NCBI GenBank assembly: GCA_964646615.1
Contig: CAZYEV010000009.1
Location: forward strand, 1 to 64,000
Direction: 5' to 3'
Origin: M3007 sp964646615
GTDB lineage: Bacteria > Bacteroidota > Bacteroidia > Chitinophagales > Saprospiraceae
Length of the DNA stretch: 64,000 bases
The notes below the pieces were generated by a model, which was given only the letters and a program-made list of their open reading frames with translations, was not told the DNA's origin and did not search any database. Each line of letters opens with the position of its first letter. Position 1 is the stretch's first letter. A program made the position numbers and the translations under genes. This document shows positions 9,956 through 18,523 of the stretch, piece after piece.

Positions 9956-11026
9956 TCAGCCCTCGAAGTCTTTGAGCAGCATATCGGCCACCCGCTCTAA
10001 GGTACTGTCGGCGTCGTAGGCGTTTTGGATGCCGGCCTGGTTGAGCGCCTGCAAATTGCGAGGCGACACGTCGTCCATGTCATCGCTGGCTGTGCCCAGT
10101 GTAGGCATAATGCGCACGTACTGATCCGGTTTCTGAATGGCGGAGAAGATTTTGCGCAGCTGGTAGTCCACGGTTTCGGCTACGCCAGTCATCATGATGT
10201 CAATGATGGGCGCTACCCAGGAGAGCAGGCCCCAGCTTTGTGCCCGGCGGAAGAAGTAAGGTTTCTTGATGACGCCGGTGCCGATAGAGAGGATAAAGAG
10301 GTCGTCCATCTCGAGCAGGCGCGGTCGTCCACTTTCGGTTTTAGGCCCAAAAATTTTGAGCGCTTCCACCACAGCGCACATCGTGGGATTGTTGGCAAAA
10401 AGCCCGCCGTCAATGGCAGAATTTTCCAGGCCGCCCAGCGAGGTCAGGTGGTGAGGCGGGAAATAGGTCGGCGCTGCCGAGGTAGAGCGCGCCACGTCGC
10501 GCAGCAAGTAGTCGTACATGTCGCCTTTTTCCTTAGCGTCGTGCGAGGTGAAGAAGACCGCCCTGCGCTTTTCGATGTCGTAGCTGGTGATGAGGCAGGG
10601 GCGCAGCAGTTGGCTTAAGCGTGTATCGCCAAAGCGCTCGTACAGGATGCGTTCGAGGGGGGCACTATCGTAGCGCGCCCATCGAACAGCGGTAACGCCT
10701 GTGCGCCCGGAGATGGTTTTGGAAAAAATTTGCCGCCCGTAGTCGCGGTACAGGCTGATGGCTTCCTGCGCGCTGTAGCGCGGGCGGTCGGGTGCCTGCT
10801 CGTCGGGGCAGAGCAGGGCGCATGCCAGGATGCCGCCCGTTGAGGTGCCGGCCACCAGGTCGAAAAACTGGGCCAGACGCAACGGGTGCTCCGGGGCGCT
10901 GCCGTGCTGGGCGCGCCATTTCTCATTGAGTTTTTGTTCCAAAGCTGCCAGCAAGTGGGCGCTCAACAGGCCACGAATGCCACCGCCATCCAGACACAGA
11001 ACCCGATACAGTCGTTTTTTCGCCAT
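9956..11026 (-). CDS. Patatin-like phospholipase
   Basis: 356 residues. All elements of the patatin Ser-Asp dyad are present: oxyanion loop DGGGIRGL (residues 13-20), nucleophile elbow GTSTGG (Ser61) and IDGGLFANNP with the catalytic Asp. Expected to be a cytosolic or membrane-associated acyl hydrolase acting on phospholipids. There is no signal peptide, no beta-barrel or POTRA domain, and no cyclase gene nearby, so neither a type V-secreted nor a CBASS-type role is supported. It lies 76 bases upstream of glgC on the same strand; no operon relationship is clear. Confidence 0.9.
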   Translation of the reverse strand: MAKKRLYRVLCLDGGGIRGLLSAHLLAALEQKLNEKWRAQHGSAPEHPLRLAQFFDLVAGTSTGGILACALLCPDEQAPDRPRYSAQEAISLYRDYGRQIFSKTISGRTGVTAVRWARYDSAPLERILYERFGDTRLSQLLRPCLITSYDIEKRRAVFFTSHDAKEKGDMYDYLLRDVARSTSAAPTYFPPHHLTSLGGLENSAIDGGLFANNPTMCAVVEALKIFGPKTESGRPRLLEMDDLFILSIGTGVIKKPYFFRRAQSWGLLSWVAPIIDIMMTGVAETVDYQLRKIFSAIQKPDQYVRIMPTLGTASDDMDDVSPRNLQALNQAGIQNAYDADSTLERVADMLLKDFEG

Positions 11027-11243
11027 CTATTCGTTTTTTTATGCACCCGCAAAGAACGCAAACTTTGGCATTTGCGGCCTCGGCCGTCCTGCTTACCTTT
11101 ACTTTCTTCAACATCCTTTTTAATTCTGGATGCGTATTTGCCAGGGTAATTGACCCTTCCAACCGGTCGCAGGTTCGAGTGGTGCCTTGAGAATTAACAC
11201 TTACTTAAACTCGACGTCAAATAGCCGCGTTAATGCCCTCCCT

Positions 11244-11252
11244 TACTTTTGC
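11244..11252 (+). promoter_or_regulatory. Promoter -7 element, near-leaderless, for the two-component system
   Basis: TACTTTTGC is a perfect -7 element that ends 3 bases before the ATG at 11256. If the start point is at the usual distance, the transcript would begin at or next to the start codon, which supports 11256 rather than the upstream ATG at 11187. Confidence 0.6.
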
Positions 11253-11255
11253 AGC

Positions 11256-11954
11256 ATGAAAACCGTAAAAGAGGCTCAGTCAATTCCCAAAATTCTGTTG
11301 GTGGACGATGAGCCGGACATCCTGGAGTTCGTCCGCTATAGTCTGCGCAAAGAAGGCTACGAGGTCGTAACCGCCCAGGACGGCAAAGCAGCGCTCGAAA
11401 TCGCTGAGCGCGAGAAGCCCGACCTGATTGTGCTGGACATCATGATGCCCGAGCTCGACGGTGTGGAGACCTGCCGACTGCTGCGCAAAAGCAAAACGTT
11501 TGCCAAAACCCCCATTGCTTTCCTGACCGCTCGCGACGAGGACTTCTCTCAAATTACGGCCTTAGACGTGGGCGGCGACGATTACATCACCAAACCCATC
11601 AAACCTCGGGTGTTGGTTAGCCGCATCAACGCGCTGCTGCGCCGCGCCTCCTACCAGAGCGAAGAGCAGGACATCATTGAGGCCAATGACTTGGTGATTG
11701 ACCGCCTCAAGGTCATGGTGTATCGCAACGGCCAGCCCATCGAGTTGCCCAAAAAAGAGTTTGAAATCCTATGGATGCTGGCGTCGCGGCCAGGGCGTGT
11801 TTTTACGCGCGAGGAAATTTTTGATAAAATTTGGGGCAGTGATGTCATCGTAGGCCACCGAACCATAGATGTGCACGTGCGGAAGCTTCGGGAACGCATC
11901 GGTGAGCATTACATCAAAACAATGAAGGGTATTGGGTATAAATTTGAATTTTAG
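11256..11954 (+). CDS. Winged-helix response regulator (OmpR/PhoB type)
   Basis: 232 residues. Receiver domain 1-125: acidic pair D17-D18, phospho-acceptor D61 in VLDIMMPELDG, the Thr of FLTARDE, and the Lys of YITKPIKP. A C-terminal OmpR/PhoB DNA-binding domain (about 135-232) contains LPKKEFEILWMLASRPGRVFTREEI, VGHRTIDVHVRKLRERIG and IGYKFEF at the end. It is activated by phosphorylation from the histidine kinase that follows 52 bases later and probably acts as a transcription factor. Similar pairs in Bacteroidota are often called PhoB/PhoR or RprY/RprX; the stimulus cannot be deduced. Confidence 0.96.
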   Translation: MKTVKEAQSIPKILLVDDEPDILEFVRYSLRKEGYEVVTAQDGKAALEIAEREKPDLIVLDIMMPELDGVETCRLLRKSKTFAKTPIAFLTARDEDFSQITALDVGGDDYITKPIKPRVLVSRINALLRRASYQSEEQDIIEANDLVIDRLKVMVYRNGQPIELPKKEFEILWMLASRPGRVFTREEIFDKIWGSDVIVGHRTIDVHVRKLRERIGEHYIKTMKGIGYKFEF

Positions 11955-12006
11955 AGACCTTTCGGCCATAAGAGCCCGCCTGGGCGTAAAGGGCGTCAAA
12001 CATGCC

Positions 12007-13062
12007 ATGACCTTTCGGTTCAAAAATCAAAGCCCGCAGCAGCTGGCCCTCATTACGGCGCTGGCCTCCAGCCTCTTTGTAACGCTGGTGCTGGCGGCTC
12101 TGGGTAGTTTCAACCCGCGGGTACATCTTCCCTTGTGGGAGTTGTTCTTAGTGGCTTTAGCCGTATTTATCACGGGCTATTTGGTGAATTATCTGTTCGT
12201 CAAGCACTATATCTATCGCCGGGTAAAGCTCATCTACAAGATCATTCACCGCCATAAAGGCGCCGGGAATGCGGCCAGAAAGCCCCGGCAAGCAGATGTG
12301 CTGGACGACGTGGAGCAGGAAGTGTACGAATGGGCAGAAGCCCGCGAGCGCGAAGCCGAAGAGTCTGAAAAGTTGGCGGCTTATCGGCGCCGCTATATCG
12401 GCGATGTCTCGCACGAGCTCAAGACGCCTATTTTTAATATCCAGGGGTATATCCACACCCTGCTCGACGGCGCTATCCAGGACCCATCCGTAGCCATGAA
12501 CTATTTGGAACGGGCAGCCAAAAATGTGGATCGCCTGGAGGCAATTGTGCAAGATCTGGAAACCATCCACAAGCTGGAGTCTGGCCAGATGCTTTTAGAT
12601 ATCCGCGAGTTCGACATCCGCAACCTGACCGATGAGGTGTTTGCCGACTTAGAGATGAAGGCGCGCGAGCGAAACATTCGCCTGTGCTATAAAGAAGGTG
12701 CTGCCCAGCATTTCCGCGTACGCGCTGACAAGGAAGCCATCCGCCAGGTACTCATCAACCTCGTGGATAATTCCATTAAATACGGTCGTGAGGGCGGCAC
12801 GACAAAGGTGAGCTTCTACGACATGGATACCCACATCTTGCTGGAAGTCAGCGATAATGGCATTGGCATTGACGAAAAAGACCTCCCCCACGTTTTCGAT
12901 CGCTTTTATCGGGTGGACAAAAGCCGCTCGCGCGAGGCCGGCGGCACGGGGCTGGGGCTGTCCATCGTCAAACACATCGTGGAGGCGCACAAACAGACCA
13001 TCAACGTGCGCAGCAACCCGAAGCAAGGCTCTACCTTTGGCCTGACGCTGGAGAAAGCATAA
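12007..13062 (+). CDS. Sensor histidine kinase
   Basis: 351 residues from the ATG at 12007. A TTG at 11932 would overlap the regulator gene and add 25 residues, but the ATG product begins with the short basic N-terminus usual in homologs. Two membrane helices lie at about 17-37 and 47-65, with almost no periplasmic loop, suggesting sensing in the membrane or from a partner. DHp domain: DVSHELKTPIFNIQGY with the phospho-accepting His136. HATPase_c domain: N-box NLVDNSIKY, G1 DNGIGI, and G2 GGTGLGLSIVKHIVE. It acts with the upstream regulator. Confidence 0.95.
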   Translation: MTFRFKNQSPQQLALITALASSLFVTLVLAALGSFNPRVHLPLWELFLVALAVFITGYLVNYLFVKHYIYRRVKLIYKIIHRHKGAGNAARKPRQADVLDDVEQEVYEWAEAREREAEESEKLAAYRRRYIGDVSHELKTPIFNIQGYIHTLLDGAIQDPSVAMNYLERAAKNVDRLEAIVQDLETIHKLESGQMLLDIREFDIRNLTDEVFADLEMKARERNIRLCYKEGAAQHFRVRADKEAIRQVLINLVDNSIKYGREGGTTKVSFYDMDTHILLEVSDNGIGIDEKDLPHVFDRFYRVDKSRSREAGGTGLGLSIVKHIVEAHKQTINVRSNPKQGSTFGLTLEKA

Positions 13063-13080
13063 GTCTGGCGCTCAGGCCTT

Positions 13081-14262
13081 ATGACCATTGTCGTACTCGT
13101 AGGCGCTCGGCCCAATTTCATTAAGGCTGCCCCACTATGGCGTTCGCTGAGCCGTTTTCCGCACGTGCGGCCGCTTCTCATACATACCGGGCAGCACCAG
13201 CAGCCCGATATGTGCGACGTCTTCTTTGAGGAACTCGGATTGCCTACGCCCATACGCTGTTTCGTACCGCAGGACGCCCAGGGTCAGCGCTGCCGCCGGT
13301 CAGCCCTGGCTGCTGCCATTGAGCCACTTTTACGCACGCTACGACCCGACTGGACGGTCGTCATCGGCGACGTAACTACCACCGCCGCCGGTGCCTTAGC
13401 CGCGCATCGGACGGGCATCCCGCTGGCGCACGTAGAAGCTGGGCTGCGCTGCGGCGACCCCCACATGGCCGAAGAGCAAAACCGCATCCTGGCCGACCAC
13501 CTCGCCCAGGTGCTCTTTGCTACCGAACCCGCTGCCGTGGCCAATCTGATGCGCGAAGGCATCGTCCCTGAACGCATCCACTTAGTTGGCAATGTGCTCA
13601 TTGATGCCCTTCTTCAAATGCTGCCCATAGCAGAGCGAAAATCGCCGGAAGACATCGTAAGTCAACATGCCCAGCCAGAACAGGTGCTTCCGCTCCAAAG
13701 CACCTGGAACAGTGGCTACGCTCTGTGTACGTTTCATCGCGCTGAAAACGTGGATTATCCCGATCGCCTGCAAAACTTAGTTCAGCTACTGCTGAACATC
13801 AGCCAACAGGCCCCTGTCATTTTCCCTGTGCACCCGCGAACAGCACAGAAACTGGAGCAATCGAACCTCTGGACGAGGCTTTGTGCCTGCCCAACCCTGG
13901 CTTTGCTCCGCCCTGTACCGTATTCGGACATGGTGTGCCTGCAAAAAAACGCCCGTGTCGTGCTCACCGACTCGGGCGGCATCCAGGAAGAAACCACCGT
14001 GCTGGGGGTGCCTTGCCTGACGCTGCGCCCCAGCACCGAACGGCCCATCACCCTGGAGTACGGGGCAAACGTTCTGCTCAGCCCCAATAAGCCGAAAACG
14101 GTCATGGCCTGGCTCAAACATTTCTGGACGACTACACCACCACCCACCATTCGGCCACCCTTATGGGATGGGCGAGCCGCCGAGCGCATCGCGTGCGTAC
14201 TCGCCACGCCCTTACACCAACAGGCGGCATTGCCGACAAGCCAACAACCTGCTCTCCCCTAA
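13081..14262 (+). CDS. wecB: UDP-N-acetylglucosamine 2-epimerase family protein
   Basis: 393 residues with the GT-B-like fold of the epimerase 2 family: VLVGARPNFIKAAPL at the N-terminus, GDVTTT, HVEAGLRCGD followed by AEEQNRILADH, FHRAENV and DSGGIQEETTVLGVPCLTLR. WecB makes UDP-ManNAc from UDP-GlcNAc. Because a WbpD-like acetyltransferase and a WbpB-like dehydrogenase lie 3.6 kb downstream, a WbpI-type enzyme acting on UDP-GlcNAc(3NAc)A is equally possible. The last 20 residues are unlike the family. It follows the histidine kinase by 18 bases. Confidence 0.9.
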   Translation: MTIVVLVGARPNFIKAAPLWRSLSRFPHVRPLLIHTGQHQQPDMCDVFFEELGLPTPIRCFVPQDAQGQRCRRSALAAAIEPLLRTLRPDWTVVIGDVTTTAAGALAAHRTGIPLAHVEAGLRCGDPHMAEEQNRILADHLAQVLFATEPAAVANLMREGIVPERIHLVGNVLIDALLQMLPIAERKSPEDIVSQHAQPEQVLPLQSTWNSGYALCTFHRAENVDYPDRLQNLVQLLLNISQQAPVIFPVHPRTAQKLEQSNLWTRLCACPTLALLRPVPYSDMVCLQKNARVVLTDSGGIQEETTVLGVPCLTLRPSTERPITLEYGANVLLSPNKPKTVMAWLKHFWTTTPPPTIRPPLWDGRAAERIACVLATPLHQQAALPTSQQPALP

Positions 14263-14420
14263 AACCGGCCCTGTTATCTGGCAAATTGCAACCCCTCGCA
14301 GACCTCTGAACCTCTCTGCCATAGCTACTTTGTTACCTTGTGGATAAAGATACTGTTCCCAATCATGTCCGCTATCGGGCATAAAGCGCTTTTGAGCATG
14401 TGAGGCCCTAACCGAACTCC

Positions 14421-14429
14421 GAACTTTGG
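14421..14429 (+). promoter_or_regulatory. Possible promoter -7 element for the 1092-residue T9SS protein
   Basis: GAACTTTGG is close to TAnnTTTG (first base differs) and lies 32 bases before the ATG at 14462. Weak by itself. Confidence 0.3.
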
Positions 14430-14461
14430 GTTTTGGAGGGGTGTGTTCAATAGGGCTAAAA

Positions 14462-17400
14462 ATGGCAAATAGAAGACAAGTCTGGTTCTCTCTGCTTCTT
14501 CAGGCAATGGTTTGGCCTTCTGCGGTGGCGCAGGCGCCAGATGCTACGGTGCTGTTGCACGAAGATTTCAATTCGTGCGCATTGCCGGCGGGGTGGCAGG
14601 TGCGCATTCAGGGCGACACCGTTGCGCCCCTGTGGTACGTAGGTCTGGCCCAGGTGCCCGATGCTGTGGATCAAAGCATAGACGGCACCTGCTTTTTTTT
14701 CATAGACGGCCGCTCTGGCGCAAAGCAGGCTCCGGCACATGTGCTCGAGCTCGTCTCGCCGCTGTTTGACTGGAGTGCTTTTACCGAAGTGGAATGCCGT
14801 ATGGACATCCACTTCAAATTTGGCGATCAGGACGTGGTCGAGGTGGTGGCGACCGATGGCTCACAAGAGCGCGTGCTGGCGCGGTACGACAATTTCATGA
14901 CCAATTACGACCCGCTGGGCAGCGGCGATAATTTCCAGTTTCGCGCTGACCTGGCTTTCCTGCCCTGGACAGGGCCGACCCGGCTCATCGTGCGCTATAC
15001 CAGCCCGGCCGGCAGCCAGGGGCGCTACGTCGGCATTGACAACATCCGCATAACCGCCAGTGGCAGCGGTGCTTTTGCTTTCCGCGAGTCCTTCGACGGA
15101 TGTAGCCTGCCGGCAGGGTGGGAAAGCGAAACCCTCTCTGGCCCTGCGGGGTGGTCGTTTGGTTTTGTGCCCCTCGGCTCGTCCGCTTTCTACCAGGGCA
15201 ATTCCATGAACGGAACCTGCTTTGCCTTTTTCGACGATAATGCCCAGGGCGACGCCGCAGCACCTACGCATATCCGCTTGCGCTCTCCGTGGTTTTCGGG
15301 TGCCGAATTTATGGAATACGAGTTGACCTTCGATGCCATCATGCGCTACTCGGGAAGTGAGTCTTTTGCCGTCTATTTGGAAAATGAGGCAGGAAAGACG
15401 ATACCACTGTTTGCACCTGAAGGCAAGGTAGCCGGCCCTTTCTTCCCCGATTACGGCACGTTCCGCTTTGACCTGTCGGCATTCCGCTCGCTGCAATGGC
15501 GGTTGGTGTTTGAATACCGCGACGGCGGCACGCGCGGCTATTGGGTGGGCCTGGACAACGTCAAAGTCGTTGGACGCGGAGCAGCCGTGGACTTTTGCGC
15601 CCATGCCGTTGCATTGAGTACCGGCGCTCCTTGTGTAGAGGTCAACAACCGAAATGCGCTGTACAGTGGCCCCACAGGCGGCTGCCAGATGAAGGGCCTG
15701 GGCAGCGTGTGGTTTCGCTGGGTGGCCGACTTCGATGGTGTGGCGATGCTGACGACCGGAGCGGACTTCAACGACGTCGTCAGCGTTTTCATGGGCGACT
15801 GTACCGGCCTGTCGTGGGTGCTGTGTACGGACCGCGACGAGCACGGCTTCACGGGCGAAACGGCGTGTTTCCAGGCTCAGGCCGGTCGGGAGTATTTCAT
15901 CCGAATTGCTGGCTCGGAAAGTGCCTTCGGCCTGCCGCGTGGAGCCCTCTGTGTGCGAATAGAACGCATCAACCAGATGCCCATGCCGCCACCCAATGAC
16001 GTATGCGCGCAAGCGCGCTATGTAGCGCCCGACGCGCCTTGCCCACCGGGCACCAACCGCCATGCGAGTATGTCGTCTCAGCAGCCCTCGCACAACCGCC
16101 TTGCCCGCGCCGACGTCTGGTATTCCTTCCACGCACCCACCCTGGCGCCGGGTGAGCTTTTGCTCCTCGATGCCCAGGCCAATTTCTCGCATATCCTCAC
16201 CGTATATCGCGGCAACTGCTCGGCGCTGACTGAAGTGGCGACCCACCACCAGGGCAGCCCCCTGCGCTTGCCTCCGCTCACCCCCGGGCAACTGTATTAC
16301 GCCCAGGTGGCCGGAGTGTTTGCTACCGTAGAGGGCGACCTGTGCCCAACCTTACGCATTGAAAAAACGGCAGCACCTCCCAACGACGCCTGCGCTTCAG
16401 CGTTGCCCATTGCCCTGAATGTGCCCTGCGTTGCATCCACGAACGCCGGCGCTACCTATTCCGGGTGGCGCCCACCCTGTGCCGTGCGGGCAAGTGGCGA
16501 TGTGTGGTTTCAGTTCAAAGCGCCCGCCCTGGGAGCAGTGCGCATCAATACCGGCGCGGCCTTCGACCACGTCGTGGCCGTCTGGGAGGGCGATTGTGCC
16601 CAACTAAAGCCGGTGTTTTGCTCCGACCGCACGCGCTATTGCGACGGCGATGTCCTGGTGCCCGAACTGAACGCAGGCCGGACGTATTACCTCCAAATTG
16701 CAGCAAAAGCAGGCGTTCCCATGGCGGATAACGGCTCCATTTGCCTGACCATTGCCGATGCTGCCCTGCTCGACCCACGCCAACCCTTGGCATTGAAGGT
16801 CAATCAATTGTGTGCAGGCAAAGACAGTGTGCGCCTACTTGTCAGTGTGGAGGGCGGCACTCCACCATATGCCTTTTTGGCCGATGCAGCCGGCCAGATA
16901 GTGCCCAGCGGCCAGCCCTTCGGTGTGGTGGTGCGCGACGCGCGCGACTGCGAGGCGTACGCTACAGGCACGGCAAAAGCATGCGAACAGAACGCCTGCA
17001 CGGGCCAGATAGCCCTCGAAGCCTTGGAACCCTCTTGCCACGGCGCCGCCGATGGCGTCATTGCCGCCAGCATGAGCGCCGGCACAGGGCCGTTCTTCTT
17101 CGAGTGGTCTAATGGCGTCTTCATAGCGACCAATGCCAACCTACCGGCTGGTGTCTATACCTTGCTGGTTTCCGAAACCACCGGCTGTACCTACACGGCG
17201 CAGATTGTCTTAGAACAACCCGAGGCCATCTACATCGCCCTGGACTCGCTTACCAACCCGTTAGAAGGCCAGAGCAATGGCGCTGCTTACCTGTCCGCAT
17301 CCGGCGGTACGCCGCCACGGACCTATCGCTGGACGAACGCTGCGGGCATCGAAGTAGGCGCTGAACCGACACTCCGAAACGTGCCAGCAGACACCTACAC

Positions 17401-17740
17401 GCTTTGGGTAACAGATGCGCGCGGCTGTACGGAAACGCTGACGCTGACGCTAACGGAAACGGTGCGCGTACGCGAACAGCCCGAACCGCCCCAAGTGCGC
17501 CTATACCCTAATCCGGCTCGGGAATACGTGTGGTTAGGCCTGACGCTGCCCGAACCCGTACCTGTGGAGGCGATGCTGTTCGACGTGTTGGGGCGTCCCG
17601 TGGCCCAACAGCACATCGAGGGCAGGCAACGTGAAGTTTGGGTAAAGTTTGACGTGCACATGCTGCCCTCCGCCGCATACTTTTTGTCTTTGCGCACGCC
17701 CGGCTGGGCGCTGAGCCGACGTATCGTGGTGGAGCGTTGA
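14462..17740 (+). CDS. Secreted multidomain protein with a type A T9SS sorting domain
   Basis: 1092 residues from the ATG at 14462, which gives a signal peptide ending VAQA. About 30-370: two similar beta-sandwich modules (EDFNSCALPAGWQ..., ESFDGCSLPAGWE...) of the choice-of-anchor J / MAM-like kind. About 380-760: three copies of a Cys-rich module (C-A-x-A...VWFxF...G..F..VV.V..GDC..L...C) of a pre-peptidase C-terminal-like type. About 830-1005: SprB-like repeats (SCHGAADGVIAASMSAGTGPFFFEWSNG...AGVYTLLVSETTGC). The last 80 residues are a type A sorting domain (VRLYPNPAREYVWLGL...). It should be exported by Sec, then T9SS, and attached to the cell surface. No catalytic motif is seen; adhesion is inference. 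It interrupts the polysaccharide cluster. Confidence 0.88.
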   Translation: MANRRQVWFSLLLQAMVWPSAVAQAPDATVLLHEDFNSCALPAGWQVRIQGDTVAPLWYVGLAQVPDAVDQSIDGTCFFFIDGRSGAKQAPAHVLELVSPLFDWSAFTEVECRMDIHFKFGDQDVVEVVATDGSQERVLARYDNFMTNYDPLGSGDNFQFRADLAFLPWTGPTRLIVRYTSPAGSQGRYVGIDNIRITASGSGAFAFRESFDGCSLPAGWESETLSGPAGWSFGFVPLGSSAFYQGNSMNGTCFAFFDDNAQGDAAAPTHIRLRSPWFSGAEFMEYELTFDAIMRYSGSESFAVYLENEAGKTIPLFAPEGKVAGPFFPDYGTFRFDLSAFRSLQWRLVFEYRDGGTRGYWVGLDNVKVVGRGAAVDFCAHAVALSTGAPCVEVNNRNALYSGPTGGCQMKGLGSVWFRWVADFDGVAMLTTGADFNDVVSVFMGDCTGLSWVLCTDRDEHGFTGETACFQAQAGREYFIRIAGSESAFGLPRGALCVRIERINQMPMPPPNDVCAQARYVAPDAPCPPGTNRHASMSSQQPSHNRLARADVWYSFHAPTLAPGELLLLDAQANFSHILTVYRGNCSALTEVATHHQGSPLRLPPLTPGQLYYAQVAGVFATVEGDLCPTLRIEKTAAPPNDACASALPIALNVPCVASTNAGATYSGWRPPCAVRASGDVWFQFKAPALGAVRINTGAAFDHVVAVWEGDCAQLKPVFCSDRTRYCDGDVLVPELNAGRTYYLQIAAKAGVPMADNGSICLTIADAALLDPRQPLALKVNQLCAGKDSVRLLVSVEGGTPPYAFLADAAGQIVPSGQPFGVVVRDARDCEAYATGTAKACEQNACTGQIALEALEPSCHGAADGVIAASMSAGTGPFFFEWSNGVFIATNANLPAGVYTLLVSETTGCTYTAQIVLEQPEAIYIALDSLTNPLEGQSNGAAYLSASGGTPPRTYRWTNAAGIEVGAEPTLRNVPADTYTLWVTDARGCTETLTLTLTETVRVREQPEPPQVRLYPNPAREYVWLGLTLPEPVPVEAMLFDVLGRPVAQQHIEGRQREVWVKFDVHMLPSAAYFLSLRTPGWALSRRIVVER

Positions 17741-17782
17741 GCCTTTTGCCGCTCTGCCGACAATAAGCCAGTTTTATAGCCG

Positions 17783-17805
17783 TACCTTCGCGAAGGTAGC
17801 TTTGC
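17783..17805 (+). promoter_or_regulatory. 16-bp perfect palindrome overlapping a promoter -7 element
   Basis: TACCTTCGCGAAGGTA (17783-17798) is a perfect palindrome. Its right end overlaps TAGCTTTGC (17797-17805), a perfect -7 element about 100 bases before the acetyltransferase start. The position suits an operator for a dimeric regulator. Each half also resembles a TAnnTTCG promoter variant, so an overlapping divergent promoter is an alternative. Confidence 0.5.
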
Positions 17806-17907
17806 CTGCCTCGGGCTGGCACGACTTTTGGCCGATACCGTTTGGCGCCGGCTCGAGGGTGCCCATTTTCCCAAAGTTAATTTTTCCGATACAGTAAAAA
17901 CGAAACC

Positions 17908-18489
17908 GTGTCTGAGTCCCATTTCTACGCGCATCCAACAGCAGTCATAGACGAAGGATGTGAAATAGGCGAAGGCTCGCGCATCTGGCATTTTTGCCAC
18001 ATCATGTCCGGCGCGCGCATAGGCCGCAATTGCATCCTGGGCCAGAACGTCTTCGTGGCCGGCGGAGTCGTGTTGGGCAACAACGTCAAGGTGCAGAACA
18101 ACGTGTCCATTTACGCGGGCGTGGAGTGCGCTGACGATGTTTTTCTGGGGCCTTCGATGGTGTTCACCAATGTGCTCAACCCGCGCAGTGCAGTCGAGCG
18201 CAAAAGCGAGTATCGCCGCACGCGCGTGGGGCGCGGCGCCAGCATTGGGGCCAATGCCACCATCGTATGCGGCTATGATATCGGCGAGTTTGCTTTTATC
18301 GGCGCCGGCGCAGTGGTTACGAAAGACGTGCCGCCTTATGCGTTGGTGGTGGGCAACCCCGCCCGCCAGATCGGCTGGATGAGTGAGTACGGCGAGCGGC
18401 TGCATTTCGATGACAACGGGCAGGCCATTTGCCCGGGTAGCGGTGAGCGCTACGAGATTCGGAATGGTCGTGTTCAGAAAATTTCCTGA
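17908..18489 (+). CDS. wbpD: UDP-2-acetamido-3-amino-2,3-dideoxy-glucuronate N-acetyltransferase-like protein
   Basis: 193 residues starting at a GTG; no nearby ATG fits. It is a left-handed beta-helix hexapeptide-repeat acetyltransferase: IGEGSRIWHFCHIMSGARIGRNCILGQNVFVAGGVVLGNNVKVQNNVSIY carries the repeats, followed by GPSMVFTNVLNPR and GASIGANATIVCG. The WHF...G..IG.NC..GQNV..... pattern is that of WbpD/WlbB, which acetylates the 3-amino group in the UDP-GlcNAc(3NAc)A pathway. The Gfo/Idh dehydrogenase following 34 bases later is the WbpB/WlbA partner in known clusters. WbpA and the WbpE aminotransferase are not in this window. Confidence 0.88.
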   Translation: MSESHFYAHPTAVIDEGCEIGEGSRIWHFCHIMSGARIGRNCILGQNVFVAGGVVLGNNVKVQNNVSIYAGVECADDVFLGPSMVFTNVLNPRSAVERKSEYRRTRVGRGASIGANATIVCGYDIGEFAFIGAGAVVTKDVPPYALVVGNPARQIGWMSEYGERLHFDDNGQAICPGSGERYEIRNGRVQKIS

Positions 18490-18494
18490 TGTTT

Positions 18495-18503
18495 TATCTT
18501 TGT
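18495..18503 (+). promoter_or_regulatory. Promoter -7 element for the dehydrogenase gene
   Basis: TATCTTTGT is a perfect -7 element, 20 bases upstream of the ATG at 18524 and 6 bases after the stop of the acetyltransferase gene. It defines 18524 as the start instead of the in-frame ATG at 18383 inside the previous gene. Confidence 0.6.
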
Positions 18504-18523
18504 TTACAATCTTCTTCCCAATT

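Noticed and set aside
9956..11026. Patatin gene considered as a CBASS (CapV-type) effector
   Set aside because: No CD-NTase, Cap2/Cap3 or other defence gene within several kb; the neighbours are glgC and a two-component system.
11140..11190. GTCGCAGGTTCGAGT, which resembles a tRNA T-arm
   Set aside because: The 3' half does not pair as a T stem (GGTGC instead of CCTGC), and no acceptor stem, D arm or anticodon arm can be built around it.
14861..16291. 476-residue frame antisense to the T9SS protein
   Set aside because: Composition is typical of a shadow frame, and the plus-strand frame has a signal peptide and sorting domain.
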